A stretch of 64,000 nt of DNA from Clostridia bacterium (GCA_900769875.1 CAAGII010000160.1:87926-151925); one strand, 5' to 3'. Numbered from the stretch's first letter, positions 17,698-27,125 are shown. A program made the numbers and translations. The notes: generated from the letters alone by a model not told the origin.

Positions 17698-18654
17698 TCA
17701 TCTCAGGTCAGGTACATCGCTCCAGTCATGCGCCTTCATACGTTCGTATTCCTCCGGGGTGATGGTGAGGATGGTGCCGTGCTTGAAGCCGTAGGGGAAA
17801 TGGAAGCTCGCGTCCGAGCGCTCAAATGCGCCGCTCTCAAGGCTTGGCGCAACAAAGGGCACATAGCCCTGACCAGCGCCGCGCACACCGTAGTAATCCA
17901 CGAAGAGACACCAGCGTCCGTCATCCAGCCGCACGGCTGTGGGCGCTTCGTACTGCCCCTCCTGAAGCATGCTCATGGGCTTGTCGAACGCCGCCACGCG
18001 TGTGAAGGGGCCTGTGGCGTGAGCGCCTCTGAGCAGGATGACGCGGCTTGGGTTCTTTTCGCATTTGACAAAAAGGTAGTATACGCCGTTTTCCACATAC
18101 ATCGCGGAGTCGATGGTGCTTCCCTCATCGCGGATGTAGAGCAGCTCGGGCTTTGTAAAGTGCGCAAAATCGCGGGTACGGCTGTAGTAGATGCCGCTTC
18201 GGTCAAACCCGGTGTCGCTGTGGAAGGACGACCAGTGCAGCAGATAATCCTGCGTTTCCGGGTCAAACAGCACATCCGGCGCCCACAGGCAGCCGAAATG
18301 CTCGTCGCCCAGCGTGATCAGCTCCTCCTCCGACCAGTGGAGCAGATCGTCGGACTGCCAGTGCGCGAGCGCCTTGCTGCCATGCAGATTGATCTCGCGC
18401 CACGAATGGCGATACTTGCCGCGCATGCCGTAGGCGAGGGACAGATCCGTGGCGAAGATATGGAATCTGCCTGTGCTCCTGTCGCGTACGATGGTCATGT
18501 CGCGAACGCCGTGGTCGCCGTAGTAGGCCCAAAGCACGGGCTGCCCGTGGTTGAGCGCCTCCCAATGGAAGCCGTCGCGGCTGAGCGCGAAATAGACCTG
18601 CTCGCCCTCGGGCGATGTGGTCTCGCGAAAGTGGACAAAGAGATAATGATTCAT
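17698..18654 (-). CDS. Glycoside hydrolase family 43-like enzyme
   Basis: From ATG 18654 (GGGAGG upstream, 318 residues) the sequence has repeated blades typical of the five-bladed beta-propeller. Likely GH43 catalytic carboxylates lie in RDMTIVRD (base), STIDSAMY (pKa modulator) and QYEAPTAV (acid). GH43 enzymes remove arabinose, xylose or galactose units from plant glycans. No signal peptide is visible, so action is intracellular. The pairing with LacZ suggests turnover of imported galactose/arabinose-containing oligosaccharides (inference). The open frame extends 14 codons upstream without ribosome-binding support. Confidence 0.8.
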   Translation of the reverse strand: MNHYLFVHFRETTSPEGEQVYFALSRDGFHWEALNHGQPVLWAYYGDHGVRDMTIVRDRSTGRFHIFATDLSLAYGMRGKYRHSWREINLHGSKALAHWQSDDLLHWSEEELITLGDEHFGCLWAPDVLFDPETQDYLLHWSSFHSDTGFDRSGIYYSRTRDFAHFTKPELLYIRDEGSTIDSAMYVENGVYYLFVKCEKNPSRVILLRGAHATGPFTRVAAFDKPMSMLQEGQYEAPTAVRLDDGRWCLFVDYYGVRGAGQGYVPFVAPSLESGAFERSDASFHFPYGFKHGTILTITPEEYERMKAHDWSDVPDLR

Positions 18655-18686
18655 AAACCGGTGCCTCCCCTCATGCGGATAGCTAC

Positions 18687-18715
18687 AGTCTACCATATTT
18701 CCGTCGATATGTCAT
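18687..18715 (-). promoter_or_regulatory. Candidate promoter for GH43-lacZ
   Basis: Minus-strand ATGACA (18715-18710) and TAGACT (18692-18687) with a 17-base spacer lie just upstream of the GH43 gene. The -10 is weak. Confidence 0.4.
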
Positions 18716-18751
18716 CAGTTCAATCAAGTTTGTCAGCTCAATCATCCTTGT

Positions 18752-18780
18752 TTGACAAGCGGCTGTTCCTGTCGTATAAT
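18752..18780 (+). promoter_or_regulatory. Consensus promoter of the cobalamin importer operon
   Basis: TTGACA (18752-18757) and TATAAT (18775-18780) match the sigma-A consensus at all 12 positions with a 17-base spacer. Transcription should begin near 18787, about 290 bases before the first gene, leaving room for the riboswitch. Confidence 0.93.
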
Positions 18781-18825
18781 GCTCAGGACAGCCGGATCGC
18801 TGGCGTGGATGCGGCGGAGCAATCC

Positions 18826-18970
18826 GCATAGGGAAGCAGGTGCGATTCCTGCACTATCCCAGTAACCGTGAAGCTGACAAGAAAGCAGGTGCGTATGCGC
18901 GCACAGTCACTGTCCTGACAGGATGGGAAGACGCTTTCAAGGATGAAGCCAAGTCGGGAGACCTGTCCAT
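18826..18970 (+). ncRNA. Cobalamin (B12) riboswitch
   Basis: The leader contains the conserved core blocks of the adenosylcobalamin-type aptamer: GGGAAGCAGGTG near 18831, the CCTGCAC complement, and a B12 box AAGCCAAGTCGGGAGACCTG near 18946-18965. Between the aptamer and the gene, CCCTCCT (19036-19042) is exactly complementary to the ribosome-binding site AGGAGGG (19063-19069). Ligand binding therefore probably blocks translation of the first gene. A G-rich segment at 18992-19000 could be the competing partner. This ties the downstream ABC importer to corrinoid uptake. Confidence 0.88.
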
Positions 18971-19077
18971 ACCGGTCATGAGATTTCCCCTGGGGGTGGG
19001 AAAGGAATCATCCGAGCCGATCAGGCCCGATTGACCCCTCCTCTGTCTGGCTGCATCATGAAAGGAGGGTTTCTTGA

Positions 19078-19986
19078 ATGAAGAAGCTCGTTTCTCTGTT
19101 TCTGGCGCTGGCCATGCTGCTATGCGCCGCCTCTGCCCTTGCGGAAGGTGTCAGCGTGACGGACATGCTGGGCCGCGAAGTTGCGCTGAAGGCGCCCGCC
19201 TCCCGCATGGTGGTGCTGACAGCCTCCGATGTGGAGATCATCTACGCGCTTGGCGCGGGTGATCGTGTGGTTGCGGTCGGCGCATACTGCGACTATCCCG
19301 AGGAGGTGCTCGCGCTGCCTCGTGTGCAGAGCGGCGCGGAAACCAACATCGAGGAAATCCTTGCGCTGGAGCCGGATGTGGTCGTCATGGACATCATGGC
19401 GCAGACCACGGAGCAGACCGCGGCACTGGAGCAGGCGGGTGTTCAGGTGGTGCTGACCAATGCGGACAGCATTGAGGGTACCTATCAGGCAATCAGGCTT
19501 CTTGGCGCGGTCACCGGCATGGACGCGCAGGCGGAGGCGATGATCGCGGAGATGGCCGAGGCGTTCCGTCAGGTGGCCGAGGCAGGCATCGGAAGCGGCA
19601 AAACCGTGTACTTTGAGGTGTCCCCGCTGCAGTGGGGGCTCTGGGCGGCCGGAAATGGCTCCTTCATGCAGGAGCTTGCGGATCTGTGCGGACTGACCAA
19701 TATCTTTGCCGATCAGCCCGCGTGGGCGCAGGTGTCCGAGGAGCAGGTGATTGCGCTGAACCCCGACTACATCATCACCACCACGGGCTACTGGGGCGAA
19801 GGCCCGCTGCCCGAGGAAGAAATCGCCGCCCGTCCCGGCTGGGAGGGCGTCAGTGCCGTGGTCAACGGCTGCGTATTCGCGGTGGACGGCAATGTATTCA
19901 GCCGCCCCGGACCGCGACTTGTGGAAGCCGCGCAGATGCTGCAGCAGCTTCTGACCGAGGCGGAGCAGACTGCGCCCGCAGCCTGA
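19078..19986 (+). CDS. Cobalamin-type ABC importer, substrate-binding protein (BtuF-like)
   Basis: The 302-residue protein has a signal peptide (MKKLVSLFLALAMLLCAASA) and a periplasmic-binding fold of the FecB/BtuF class, with VSVTDMLGREVALKAPASRMV followed by NIEEILALEPDVVVMD. No lipobox in the right place was seen. Family members bind corrinoids, haem or siderophores. The B12 riboswitch just upstream points to corrinoids. AGGAGGG lies eight bases before the ATG. A terminator-like hairpin follows the gene, so the binding protein may be made in excess of the membrane parts. Confidence 0.9.
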   Translation: MKKLVSLFLALAMLLCAASALAEGVSVTDMLGREVALKAPASRMVVLTASDVEIIYALGAGDRVVAVGAYCDYPEEVLALPRVQSGAETNIEEILALEPDVVVMDIMAQTTEQTAALEQAGVQVVLTNADSIEGTYQAIRLLGAVTGMDAQAEAMIAEMAEAFRQVAEAGIGSGKTVYFEVSPLQWGLWAAGNGSFMQELADLCGLTNIFADQPAWAQVSEEQVIALNPDYIITTTGYWGEGPLPEEEIAARPGWEGVSAVVNGCVFAVDGNVFSRPGPRLVEAAQMLQQLLTEAEQTAPAA

Positions 19987-20002
19987 GGACGGCGATGATA
20001 CG

Positions 20003-20036
20003 CGATGACCGAAGCATGCTTTGGTCATCGCTTTTT
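20003..20036 (+). terminator. Intra-operon terminator/attenuator between btuF- and btuC-like genes
   Basis: CGATGACC (20003-20010) pairs perfectly with GGTCATCG (20023-20030), with an inner AAGC/GCTT pairing, followed by CTTTTT. It lies in the 63-base gap between co-directional genes of one transporter. Partial termination would give more binding protein than permease. Confidence 0.75.
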
Positions 20037-20049
20037 GCGAAGGAGTAGT

Positions 20050-21078
20050 ATGAATCAGAAGAAATCCTTTGCGGTATGGCTGCTTCCTCTGCTGACGCTG
20101 CTTGTGATGGCGCTGTGTGTCAGCGTGGGCAGCGTATCCATACCGCTTTCTACGGTCGCAGAGGTTTTGCTGCGCGCCGTGACAGGTCAGGCGCAGAGCG
20201 GAACCATGGCGGGTATCCTGCTGAAGGTGCGCATGCCACGTGTGCTGTGCGCCGCACTTGAGGGCGCGTCCCTGTCGCTTTGCGGCGCCGCCATGCAAGG
20301 ATTGCTGCGCAATCCGCTTGCGGATGGCTCGACCCTTGGCGTATCCTCCGGCGCATCACTCGGCGCGGCGGCTGCGATGCTGCTTGGCTTCAGCATTCCC
20401 GCGCTGCCGATGGCGGGCACGATGGGTGTTGCCATGCTGTTTGCCTTTCTGTCGCTTGTGCTTGTGCTGTCACTGGCGTGGGGGCTTGACCACAGCATGG
20501 CAACGCAATCCATGATTCTCATCGGCGTGGTCTTTTCGATGTTCGTTTCTGCGCTGATGAATATTTTGGTCACGTTTTCATCGGATAAGCTGCGCAGCAT
20601 CACCTTCTGGACGATGGGCTCCATGGCGTCCGCAAGCATGAACAGCGCAGGCGTGCTATGCGCATTTCTTGCGCCATGCGCCGCGATGCTGCTGTGCCAG
20701 TCCGCCGCGCTGGATGCGCTGTCCATGGGCGAAGCGCAGGCACAGCATGTCGGCGTGCCGGTTCGCACGGTCAAGCTGACGGCGATGGTGACTGTATCCG
20801 TGCTCACGGGTGTGTGCGTCTCCGTGTGCGGATGCATCGGCTTTGTGGGGCTTGTTACGCCGCACATGGCGCGCATGCTGGTAGGCCCGTCGCACATTCG
20901 GCTGCTTCCGTCGTGCATGTTCTTTGGCGCGGTATTCCTGATGCTGTGCGACCTTGCGGCCCGCACGCTCCTTTCTCCGCTGGAGCTGCCGGTGGGCGTG
21001 GTAACCTCCCTCATCGGTGCGGTGGTGTTCATCGTGGTTTTCTACCGTCACAGAAAGGCAGGGGAAGGCGCATGCTGA
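20050..21078 (+). CDS. Cobalamin-type ABC importer, permease (BtuC/FecCD family)
   Basis: From ATG 20050 (AAGGAG upstream) the protein has 342 residues and about ten hydrophobic segments. It shows the FecCD landmarks MPRVLCAALEGASLSLCGAAMQGLLRNPLADGSTLGVSSGAS and, near the C-terminus, GCIGFVGLVTPHMARMLVG. It forms the membrane channel for the binding protein upstream. An upstream in-frame ATG at 20005 lies inside the terminator stem and is rejected. It overlaps the ATPase gene by seven bases. Confidence 0.94.
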   Translation: MNQKKSFAVWLLPLLTLLVMALCVSVGSVSIPLSTVAEVLLRAVTGQAQSGTMAGILLKVRMPRVLCAALEGASLSLCGAAMQGLLRNPLADGSTLGVSSGASLGAAAAMLLGFSIPALPMAGTMGVAMLFAFLSLVLVLSLAWGLDHSMATQSMILIGVVFSMFVSALMNILVTFSSDKLRSITFWTMGSMASASMNSAGVLCAFLAPCAAMLLCQSAALDALSMGEAQAQHVGVPVRTVKLTAMVTVSVLTGVCVSVCGCIGFVGLVTPHMARMLVGPSHIRLLPSCMFFGAVFLMLCDLAARTLLSPLELPVGVVTSLIGAVVFIVVFYRHRKAGEGAC

Positions 21079-21827
21079 AAGCGGAGCATATCACTGTCCG
21101 CGCGGGAAAGAACCCGATCCTGCAGGACGTCTCCTTCCATGCCTGTTCGGGTGAGTGGTGGATGGTGATTGGGCCGAACGGGGCAGGGAAGTCCACCCTG
21201 CTTAGCGCGCTGTCCGGCACAGTTGAGTGCGAAGGCGTGGTCACGCTGTGCTCTGCGCATCTGGCGACGCTCTCTGTTCGCAGGCGCGCGCAGCTTCTTT
21301 CGGTGCTGAGCCAGAACAGCCAGATAAGCGACGACTTCATCGTTGAACAGGTGGTTGCGATGGGACGCTACAGCCGCAGAAGAGGCATCCTCGGCACAGA
21401 GGAACCGAATGCAGAGCAGTATGTCTCAGCCGCGCTCCTCGCCACGGGCATGGAACAGCTTCGGGAGCGGCGCGTGCGCACACTCTCGGGCGGCGAGAGG
21501 CAGAGAACGTTTCTTGCGCAGGTATTCTGTCAGGATCCGCAGGTGCTGTTACTGGACGAGCCGGCGAACCATCTGGATCTAATCCATCAGAAGCAGATGT
21601 TTGAATTGATTGACGCATGGCGGCAGCAGGAAGGCAGGCTTGTGCTTTCCGTGGTGCATGATCTCAGCCTAGCCAGACGCTTTGGCACCCATGCGCTGAT
21701 GCTGAGCGATGGTCGCTGCGTATGCGCTGGAAGCATCCGCGATGTGATGAATGACAGCACGATCAACCATGTCTGGGGCATGGATGTGCGAGCATGGCGC
21801 GATGAGCTGCATGCCGCTTGGAAATAG
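21072..21827 (+). CDS. Cobalamin-type ABC importer, ATP-binding protein (BtuD-like)
   Basis: The 251-residue ATPase begins MLKAEHITVRAGKNPILQD. It shows Walker A (GPNGAGKST), a Q-loop at LSQNSQISDDF, the signature LSGGERQR, Walker B (VLLLDEP) and the switch His (VVHDLSLARRFG). A much longer frame opens at 20658, but it overlaps the permease gene and has no family match before residue 139. Last gene of the riboswitch-controlled operon; a strong terminator follows after 12 bases. Confidence 0.94.
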   Translation: MLKAEHITVRAGKNPILQDVSFHACSGEWWMVIGPNGAGKSTLLSALSGTVECEGVVTLCSAHLATLSVRRRAQLLSVLSQNSQISDDFIVEQVVAMGRYSRRRGILGTEEPNAEQYVSAALLATGMEQLRERRVRTLSGGERQRTFLAQVFCQDPQVLLLDEPANHLDLIHQKQMFELIDAWRQQEGRLVLSVVHDLSLARRFGTHALMLSDGRCVCAGSIRDVMNDSTINHVWGMDVRAWRDELHAAWK

Positions 21828-21838
21828 CATGACACAGG

Positions 21839-21873
21839 AAAAGGCTCTGCGGATCAGCTTCGCAGAGCCTTTT
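21839..21873. terminator. Bidirectional terminator
   Basis: AAAAGGCTCTGCG and CGCAGAGCCTTTT form a perfect 13-base stem around nine bases. The T and A tracts let it end both the importer operon (plus) and the MATE gene at 21888 (minus). Confidence 0.92.
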
Positions 21874-21887
21874 GAGCTGCCCCGGTT

Positions 21888-23294
21888 TCAGATACTGCTC
21901 TGCATGCTCTCAGGCAGTCTGCGCTTCCACCAGCCCAGTTTGTACACGATCACCGACAGCAGCATGCCTGTCACCCATGAAACGAGCAGCGATGCAAAAA
22001 TCGCATCCGGATGACCGGTGGGCCACATCTCGCTGCGTGTCATATAGGCCAACAGATAGGACAGGGGCATGCGCAGCACCACTGTGCAGATAATGCTGAT
22101 CCACATCGGCATCATGGTTTCACCCGCACCGCGCATTACGCCCTGAAGCACCTGCGTGACTGCAAAGCAGATGTAGCCGAAGGCCAGCCAACGCAGGCCG
22201 CGCTGACCGAGCAGCAGCACATCAGGCGTATCGGAAAAAAGGCCGATCAGGTATGTGCCAAAGAACAGGATGCACGCAACCAGCACAGCGGCTGTGCCAA
22301 GCGCGAGGCAGAGCATATCCCTTGTACCTCTCTGGACTCTGTCGATGCGGTTTGCACCGATATTCTGACCGACATAGGTGGTAGCCGCAGTACCGAAGGT
22401 AAAGTTGGGCATCATGGCAAAGCCGTCCACGCGCATTACGGCGACGCTTGTGGCGATGACGACCGTTCCCATGGAATTGGTGAGCCCCTGCACAATGATG
22501 GCGCTCAGAGAGAAGATGGCCTGCGTGATACCCGCGGGCAAGCCAAGACGGCAGAGCTTGCCGACCAGCATGCGGTGGGGCTTGAGCGTTGTGCGGTTCA
22601 CATCCACGATATCACGCATGCGGCAAAGGCGGATGAGGCAGAGTATGCCCGCAATGCCCTGCGCGATGATGGTCGCCCACGCGACGCCCGCCACGCCCAT
22701 GCCAAACCGGCTGACGAAGAGAATGTCCAGCACAATATTGAGAAGGCTGGCGAGAATCAGGAACAGAAGCGGAGACACGCTGTCGCCAAGGCCGCGAAGC
22801 ACGCCTGAAAGTATGTTATACGCCGCGCCGCCAAGGATACCAATGAAGATGATTTGCAGATAGATGACTGAGCCGACTGCGACCTCCTCCGGAGGCGCGA
22901 CAAGCCCGACCAGCCAGGGCGAGGCAATATAGCCAAGCACCGTCATCATAAGACCGCTTGCGATGGTCAGGAAGATGGACGAGCCGACCACAAAGCTCAG
23001 ATTCGAGCGATCCTTTGCGCCGAAATACTGTGCCGAGAGGATGCTCGCACCGGTGGAGATGCCCATGAAGAGCACCAGCAGCAGATTCAGAATCGGGCCT
23101 GCCGCGCCGACTGCGGCAAGGGCGGTGTCACCGATATACTTGCCAACGATGATCGAGTCCACCGTATTGTACAGCTGCTGTGCCAGATTGCCGATGAGCA
23201 GCGGCACGGAGAAGCGGATCAGCCCCGTCATGGGCTTACCTTGGGTCATATCCTGCACGCTGAGCCAGCCGCGCAGTTTTTCCATGATTGTCAT
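21888..23294 (-). CDS. MATE family efflux transporter
   Basis: The 468-residue protein has about 12 membrane spans and MATE motifs such as PLLIGNLAQQLYNTVDSIIVGKYIG and GISTGASILSAQYFGAKD. It probably exports a cationic drug or metabolite using Na+ or H+; the substrate is unknown. Met1 or Met4 are both possible starts. It stands alone between a bidirectional terminator and the large GH2 gene, which lies 108 bases upstream in the same direction. Confidence 0.93.
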   Translation of the reverse strand: MTIMEKLRGWLSVQDMTQGKPMTGLIRFSVPLLIGNLAQQLYNTVDSIIVGKYIGDTALAAVGAAGPILNLLLVLFMGISTGASILSAQYFGAKDRSNLSFVVGSSIFLTIASGLMMTVLGYIASPWLVGLVAPPEEVAVGSVIYLQIIFIGILGGAAYNILSGVLRGLGDSVSPLLFLILASLLNIVLDILFVSRFGMGVAGVAWATIIAQGIAGILCLIRLCRMRDIVDVNRTTLKPHRMLVGKLCRLGLPAGITQAIFSLSAIIVQGLTNSMGTVVIATSVAVMRVDGFAMMPNFTFGTAATTYVGQNIGANRIDRVQRGTRDMLCLALGTAAVLVACILFFGTYLIGLFSDTPDVLLLGQRGLRWLAFGYICFAVTQVLQGVMRGAGETMMPMWISIICTVVLRMPLSYLLAYMTRSEMWPTGHPDAIFASLLVSWVTGMLLSVIVYKLGWWKRRLPESMQSSI

Positions 23295-23402
23295 GTGTCA
23301 ACCTCGCAATGCTTTCTGGGGGATTCTGTGGTGTTTGCTTTGCCGATCACAACAGACTATGGTCTGTCACTGGTCTGTACTGCATTCGTGTACCAAAGTC
23401 GG

Positions 23403-26400
23403 TTATCGCTCGAAGCGGTATCCGTAGAAATTAAACCGGCTGCCGGGCAGGAACACAAAGGTCACCTTACAAACGCCCGGATTAACGCCGATGCGGAAGC
23501 TCTGGCTGGTACGTTCCTCCGCGTGCGCAAAGCGGCACAGCGCGCGCGTTTCGGTTCCGTCCTCGCATTGGATGTGTACGGTCACGGGGTTTTCATCAAG
23601 CGGCGTGCTTCCATCCAGCGTCAGCGTCGCCTCTGTCGCACCCTCAAAATCCACATGCTCATAGACAATGCTGACGTTGTTGCCGATATCGAGAATGCCA
23701 TCATCGCAGCGGCGGAAGCTGTCGCCTGACACATGATCCGCGTCCGCAGCGGACTGGCGACGCCATGCCCTGCTCTGCTTTATGAACACAAAGCCCTTCA
23801 TATGGACTTTGCGATCCATGGAGAAGCACAGCGTCTGCACGCCGGTGATACGCTCGGGCAGGGTATAGGTTTCCGCCTGATAGGTATTCCAGATGCTCGG
23901 CTTGCAGTAGTGCAGTACAGTCAGTTCACGACCGCCTTCACGCGGATCGCCAAGATACACGGTGATGGGGTAATCGTTGCCATCCAGCGCGAAGATTGGC
24001 AGTGTGATTTCATCCGAGCCCACCGCGCCGAAGTCCACATTGCGGAATCCGGCCATGCTGTAGCCGTCGCGTGCAAAGGTCAGACCCTGATCGTTGCCGG
24101 ATCCGATATCGCCCTCCTGCAAATCATGCAGCCCCCCTGCGATGAAGCTGTACGCATCAAGATACGGCATGCCCATGCCCTCAATATGGATTTCCTGCTG
24201 GCTGATGATCCTTGTATGGTCGTAGCCGTTGCGGCAGGTGCCGCGCAGATAGATATCGCCGTCACCCAGCGCCTCCACAGTGACCGTGCCGTCGCCATTG
24301 TCTGTTACCCTCGCGCAGGGGGTATCGATCCCGGCGCTGTTGGTCACGCGGAAATACAGCAGCTGGGGCGCAGCGTCACGTGGCTCCGTGCTGATGGCAA
24401 AGGTGACCGTGCGGTGATCCGGCGAGAGGCTGGCTGCGGACAGAGGCTTCATATCAATGCGCCGGATGGGCTTCTCCTGCGGCATTTCAACGCTGGCAAT
24501 GCGCTCCACACAGCTGCGGCCTTCGCAGCGCGCCGCAGGGAGAACGGGAATGGTCAGCACAGTAAGCGCTTTACCGGGAGAGGTGACCTCAATCCGGGCA
24601 TCGCCCGCATGATCCAGTGCGCCGACCATTGCAAGCAGCTTTCCAGAGAACAGACGGCGCGTGGTGGTTTTGTAGCCGTCGCGGTCTGTGGAATCGCCGT
24701 TATCCAGCCCGAGCAGGCGAGCTGAGCCAGTCACGGACACATGCACCCGATCAATCGCGTTTTCGACCGTGCGCCCTGATGCGTCCACCATGGTGATGGT
24801 GATGAAGGTCATGTCATGCCCGTCTGCGAGAAGCACGGGATCCTCTGCCCTGAGCATGATCCGCTCACTGTTGCCAAAGGAGAGCGCGTGATCCTCGGCA
24901 ATCAGCCTCCCGTCCTCATCGTAGGCGCGGGCGCAGAGGTCACCCGGCTCGTAGGGAACGCGCCACATCGGCAGGCTCTGCTTCCAATCGATTCTGCTGA
25001 CCCGTTTGACGCCCAGCGACACACCGTTGAGCAGCAGCTCGCAGGACGCGCCGCTTGTCATCACGGGAACGTCGATCAGCTGCCCCTCGTTCCAGTCCCA
25101 GTAGACGCCGATGTGGACCATGGGCTTGTCCGTCCACAGGCTGCGGAACTGGTAGAATCCGTCCTTGGGGAACACGGCCGTATCCATGTGACCGAAGTAG
25201 CACGACCGTGTGTGGTAGGGGGTCGGCTCACCGATATAGTCGATACCGGACCAGATGAACTGCCCCATGGAGTAGGTCTGCTTCAAATCCTCGACGATCA
25301 TCTCGCGCAGATCCCTGCAGCCCCACGCTGATACGGCGTTGCCCAGCGAGGAGCATTGCAGATCCTCGTCGGTGAGGATGTTCGTATCCGCGGGAAAATG
25401 GTAGATACCGCGGCTGGACAGGCTGGAGGCGGTTTCCGAGCCATAAATCACCCAGTCGGGATGTTTGCAGTGATGCTGATCATAGTATTTTTCGCCGTAA
25501 TTATACCCGGCGATTTTCAGGATTTCAGCACAGTCCTGCGCGCCCTGCCACGGCATATAGTTGCTGCCAATGGTCGCAACACCGTTGCGGAAGGGATCGT
25601 GCCGCTCCACAAAGGATTTCAGCATCGTGGTGATCTCGGCTCCGCGGGGATAGTTGGTATCGGGAATCTCGTTGCCGATTGACCACATCACCACGCAGGG
25701 ATGGTTGCGGTCGCGGCGAATCCAACTGGCCGCGTCCTGCTCCACATCCGTGCCGAAGAAGCGGGCGTAGTCAAAATCGGTCTTGCGCATTTCCCACATA
25801 TCAAGAAATTCATCAATCACAACGATGCCCATTTCATCGCACAGGTCAAGCACCTGCCTTGCGGGCGGATTGTGGGTGGTACGCAGGGCGTTCACGCCCA
25901 TATCCTGCATGGCGCGCAGCTGGCGGCGGGCTGCCTTTTCATGAAACGCCGCGCCAAGCGCACCCAGATCATGGTGCAGGCACACGCCGTGCAGCTTGAC
26001 CTGCCTGCCGTTGAGCAGGAAGCCCAGCTCCGGGTCAAAGGCAGTGGTGCGGAAGCCCGCGTGCTGGCAGATGGTCTGCCCGGGCACACAGGTCTCCAGC
26101 GTATAGCAGTAGGGATCGTCCACGCTCCATAGACGTACATCGGACAGGACGAGCGTTGCGGTATGCCTCTCGCTGTCAGCAATGGCTTGCACCTGCGCGA
26201 CCAGCTGCCGCTGATGATCGTACAGGCGGTGCGTCAGAGGCAGCGCGATGGATGGATTGACGACCTCGGTTTCAATGGTCATGAGCCATGTGCCATCCGC
26301 CTCGCGGGAACTGTGCACATAAACGCCGTCCAGAGCAAGATGGGCCTTGGGCAGCACATGCAGCGTGACATCGCGGAAAATGCCGGCGCCGGAATACCAG

Positions 26401-26774
26401 CGGGAGTTCGGGCTCCTGTGGCGGATATGCACCATCACTTCGTTGTCGCCCGCATGCAGCGCTTCGCTCAGCGGCACATCAAACGCTGTGTAGCCGTAGT
26501 GATGCGTGCAGACCACGCTGCCGTTCAGCAGCACGTCGCAGTCCATATACACTCCGTCAAAACGGAGCAGCCAGCACATGTCCACCTTGTCCGCCGGTAC
26601 ATGAAGGGTACGGCGATACCAGCCGTCGCAGCTCTCATAGAGCTGATCGGCATTGGATATCAGAAAATCATGTGGAAGATCCACAGGATGAAACAAAGCC
26701 TGCTCCGCATTCGCGTACGTGCTTCCGAGCGGCATTTTGGCAAAGGACCATTCATCATTCAGTAACCGCTGCAT
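23403..26774 (-). CDS. GH2 glycoside hydrolase with C-terminal carbohydrate-binding-like domains
   Basis: The protein is 1123 residues. An N-terminal sugar-binding jelly roll (WYRRTLHVP, NGSVVCTHHYGYTAF) is followed by Ig-like and TIM-barrel domains. The acid/base is Glu369 (WSIGNEIPDTN) and the probable nucleophile Glu447 (YGSETASS). Beyond about residue 580 come DUF4982-like and Ig-like segments. The last 160 residues resemble a CBM6-type beta sandwich (FEGATEATLTLDGS). Similar proteins are beta-galactosidases or related exo-enzymes. No signal peptide is seen, so it is cytoplasmic despite the binding domain. AAGGAG precedes the ATG. It lies downstream of the GH32 terminator and appears to be its own unit. 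Confidence 0.92.
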   Translation of the reverse strand: MQRLLNDEWSFAKMPLGSTYANAEQALFHPVDLPHDFLISNADQLYESCDGWYRRTLHVPADKVDMCWLLRFDGVYMDCDVLLNGSVVCTHHYGYTAFDVPLSEALHAGDNEVMVHIRHRSPNSRWYSGAGIFRDVTLHVLPKAHLALDGVYVHSSREADGTWLMTIETEVVNPSIALPLTHRLYDHQRQLVAQVQAIADSERHTATLVLSDVRLWSVDDPYCYTLETCVPGQTICQHAGFRTTAFDPELGFLLNGRQVKLHGVCLHHDLGALGAAFHEKAARRQLRAMQDMGVNALRTTHNPPARQVLDLCDEMGIVVIDEFLDMWEMRKTDFDYARFFGTDVEQDAASWIRRDRNHPCVVMWSIGNEIPDTNYPRGAEITTMLKSFVERHDPFRNGVATIGSNYMPWQGAQDCAEILKIAGYNYGEKYYDQHHCKHPDWVIYGSETASSLSSRGIYHFPADTNILTDEDLQCSSLGNAVSAWGCRDLREMIVEDLKQTYSMGQFIWSGIDYIGEPTPYHTRSCYFGHMDTAVFPKDGFYQFRSLWTDKPMVHIGVYWDWNEGQLIDVPVMTSGASCELLLNGVSLGVKRVSRIDWKQSLPMWRVPYEPGDLCARAYDEDGRLIAEDHALSFGNSERIMLRAEDPVLLADGHDMTFITITMVDASGRTVENAIDRVHVSVTGSARLLGLDNGDSTDRDGYKTTTRRLFSGKLLAMVGALDHAGDARIEVTSPGKALTVLTIPVLPAARCEGRSCVERIASVEMPQEKPIRRIDMKPLSAASLSPDHRTVTFAISTEPRDAAPQLLYFRVTNSAGIDTPCARVTDNGDGTVTVEALGDGDIYLRGTCRNGYDHTRIISQQEIHIEGMGMPYLDAYSFIAGGLHDLQEGDIGSGNDQGLTFARDGYSMAGFRNVDFGAVGSDEITLPIFALDGNDYPITVYLGDPREGGRELTVLHYCKPSIWNTYQAETYTLPERITGVQTLCFSMDRKVHMKGFVFIKQSRAWRRQSAADADHVSGDSFRRCDDGILDIGNNVSIVYEHVDFEGATEATLTLDGSTPLDENPVTVHIQCEDGTETRALCRFAHAEERTSQSFRIGVNPGVCKVTFVFLPGSRFNFYGYRFER

Positions 26775-27125
26775 ACAGGTCTCCTTCGGTATTGTGCTTT
26801 CTTTGCTGTAGCATCAACAGCCATCTTTGTCATTCGACGTGGTTCAACGCACTTCCTGCATGGCAGAGGATGCATTGCTGAACAAAAGATTTGCCCGGCA
26901 TGTGCGCCATGCTCACGAAGCTGCGAGCTGTGGAAAATCAGCCGGGTTGGGGATGCGGCGGGATGGATATGCGGACGCGTTTGCTGACGATCTGTCGTTT
27001 TCGGCAGAAATGGGATTGCATTGTGCCCTGCAGCCCTTGATTTAGCAGGATTTGTCGCGATATAAGCGTGACAAGGAGAAAAGGCCCGCCGATGACGCGC
27101 ACCGGCAGGCCTGAGCAGTTCACCC
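26775..27125. other. 351-base intergenic region
   Basis: It holds the terminator of the GH32 gene (27079-27111) and must hold the promoter of the GH2 gene, but I found no convincing -35/-10 pair. A plus-strand frame of 72 codons at 26827 has no ribosome-binding site and no recognisable content. Confidence 0.5.
27079..27111 (-). terminator. Terminator of the fructanase transcript
   Basis: On the minus strand GGCCTGCCG pairs with CGGCGGGCC (one G-U) and is followed by TTTT, 15 bases past the GH32 stop. Confidence 0.85.

Noticed and set aside
20658..21827. 389-codon version of the BtuD-like ATPase
   Set aside because: The extra 138 residues overlap the permease gene in another frame and carry no ABC motif; the ATG at 21072 begins the family alignment.
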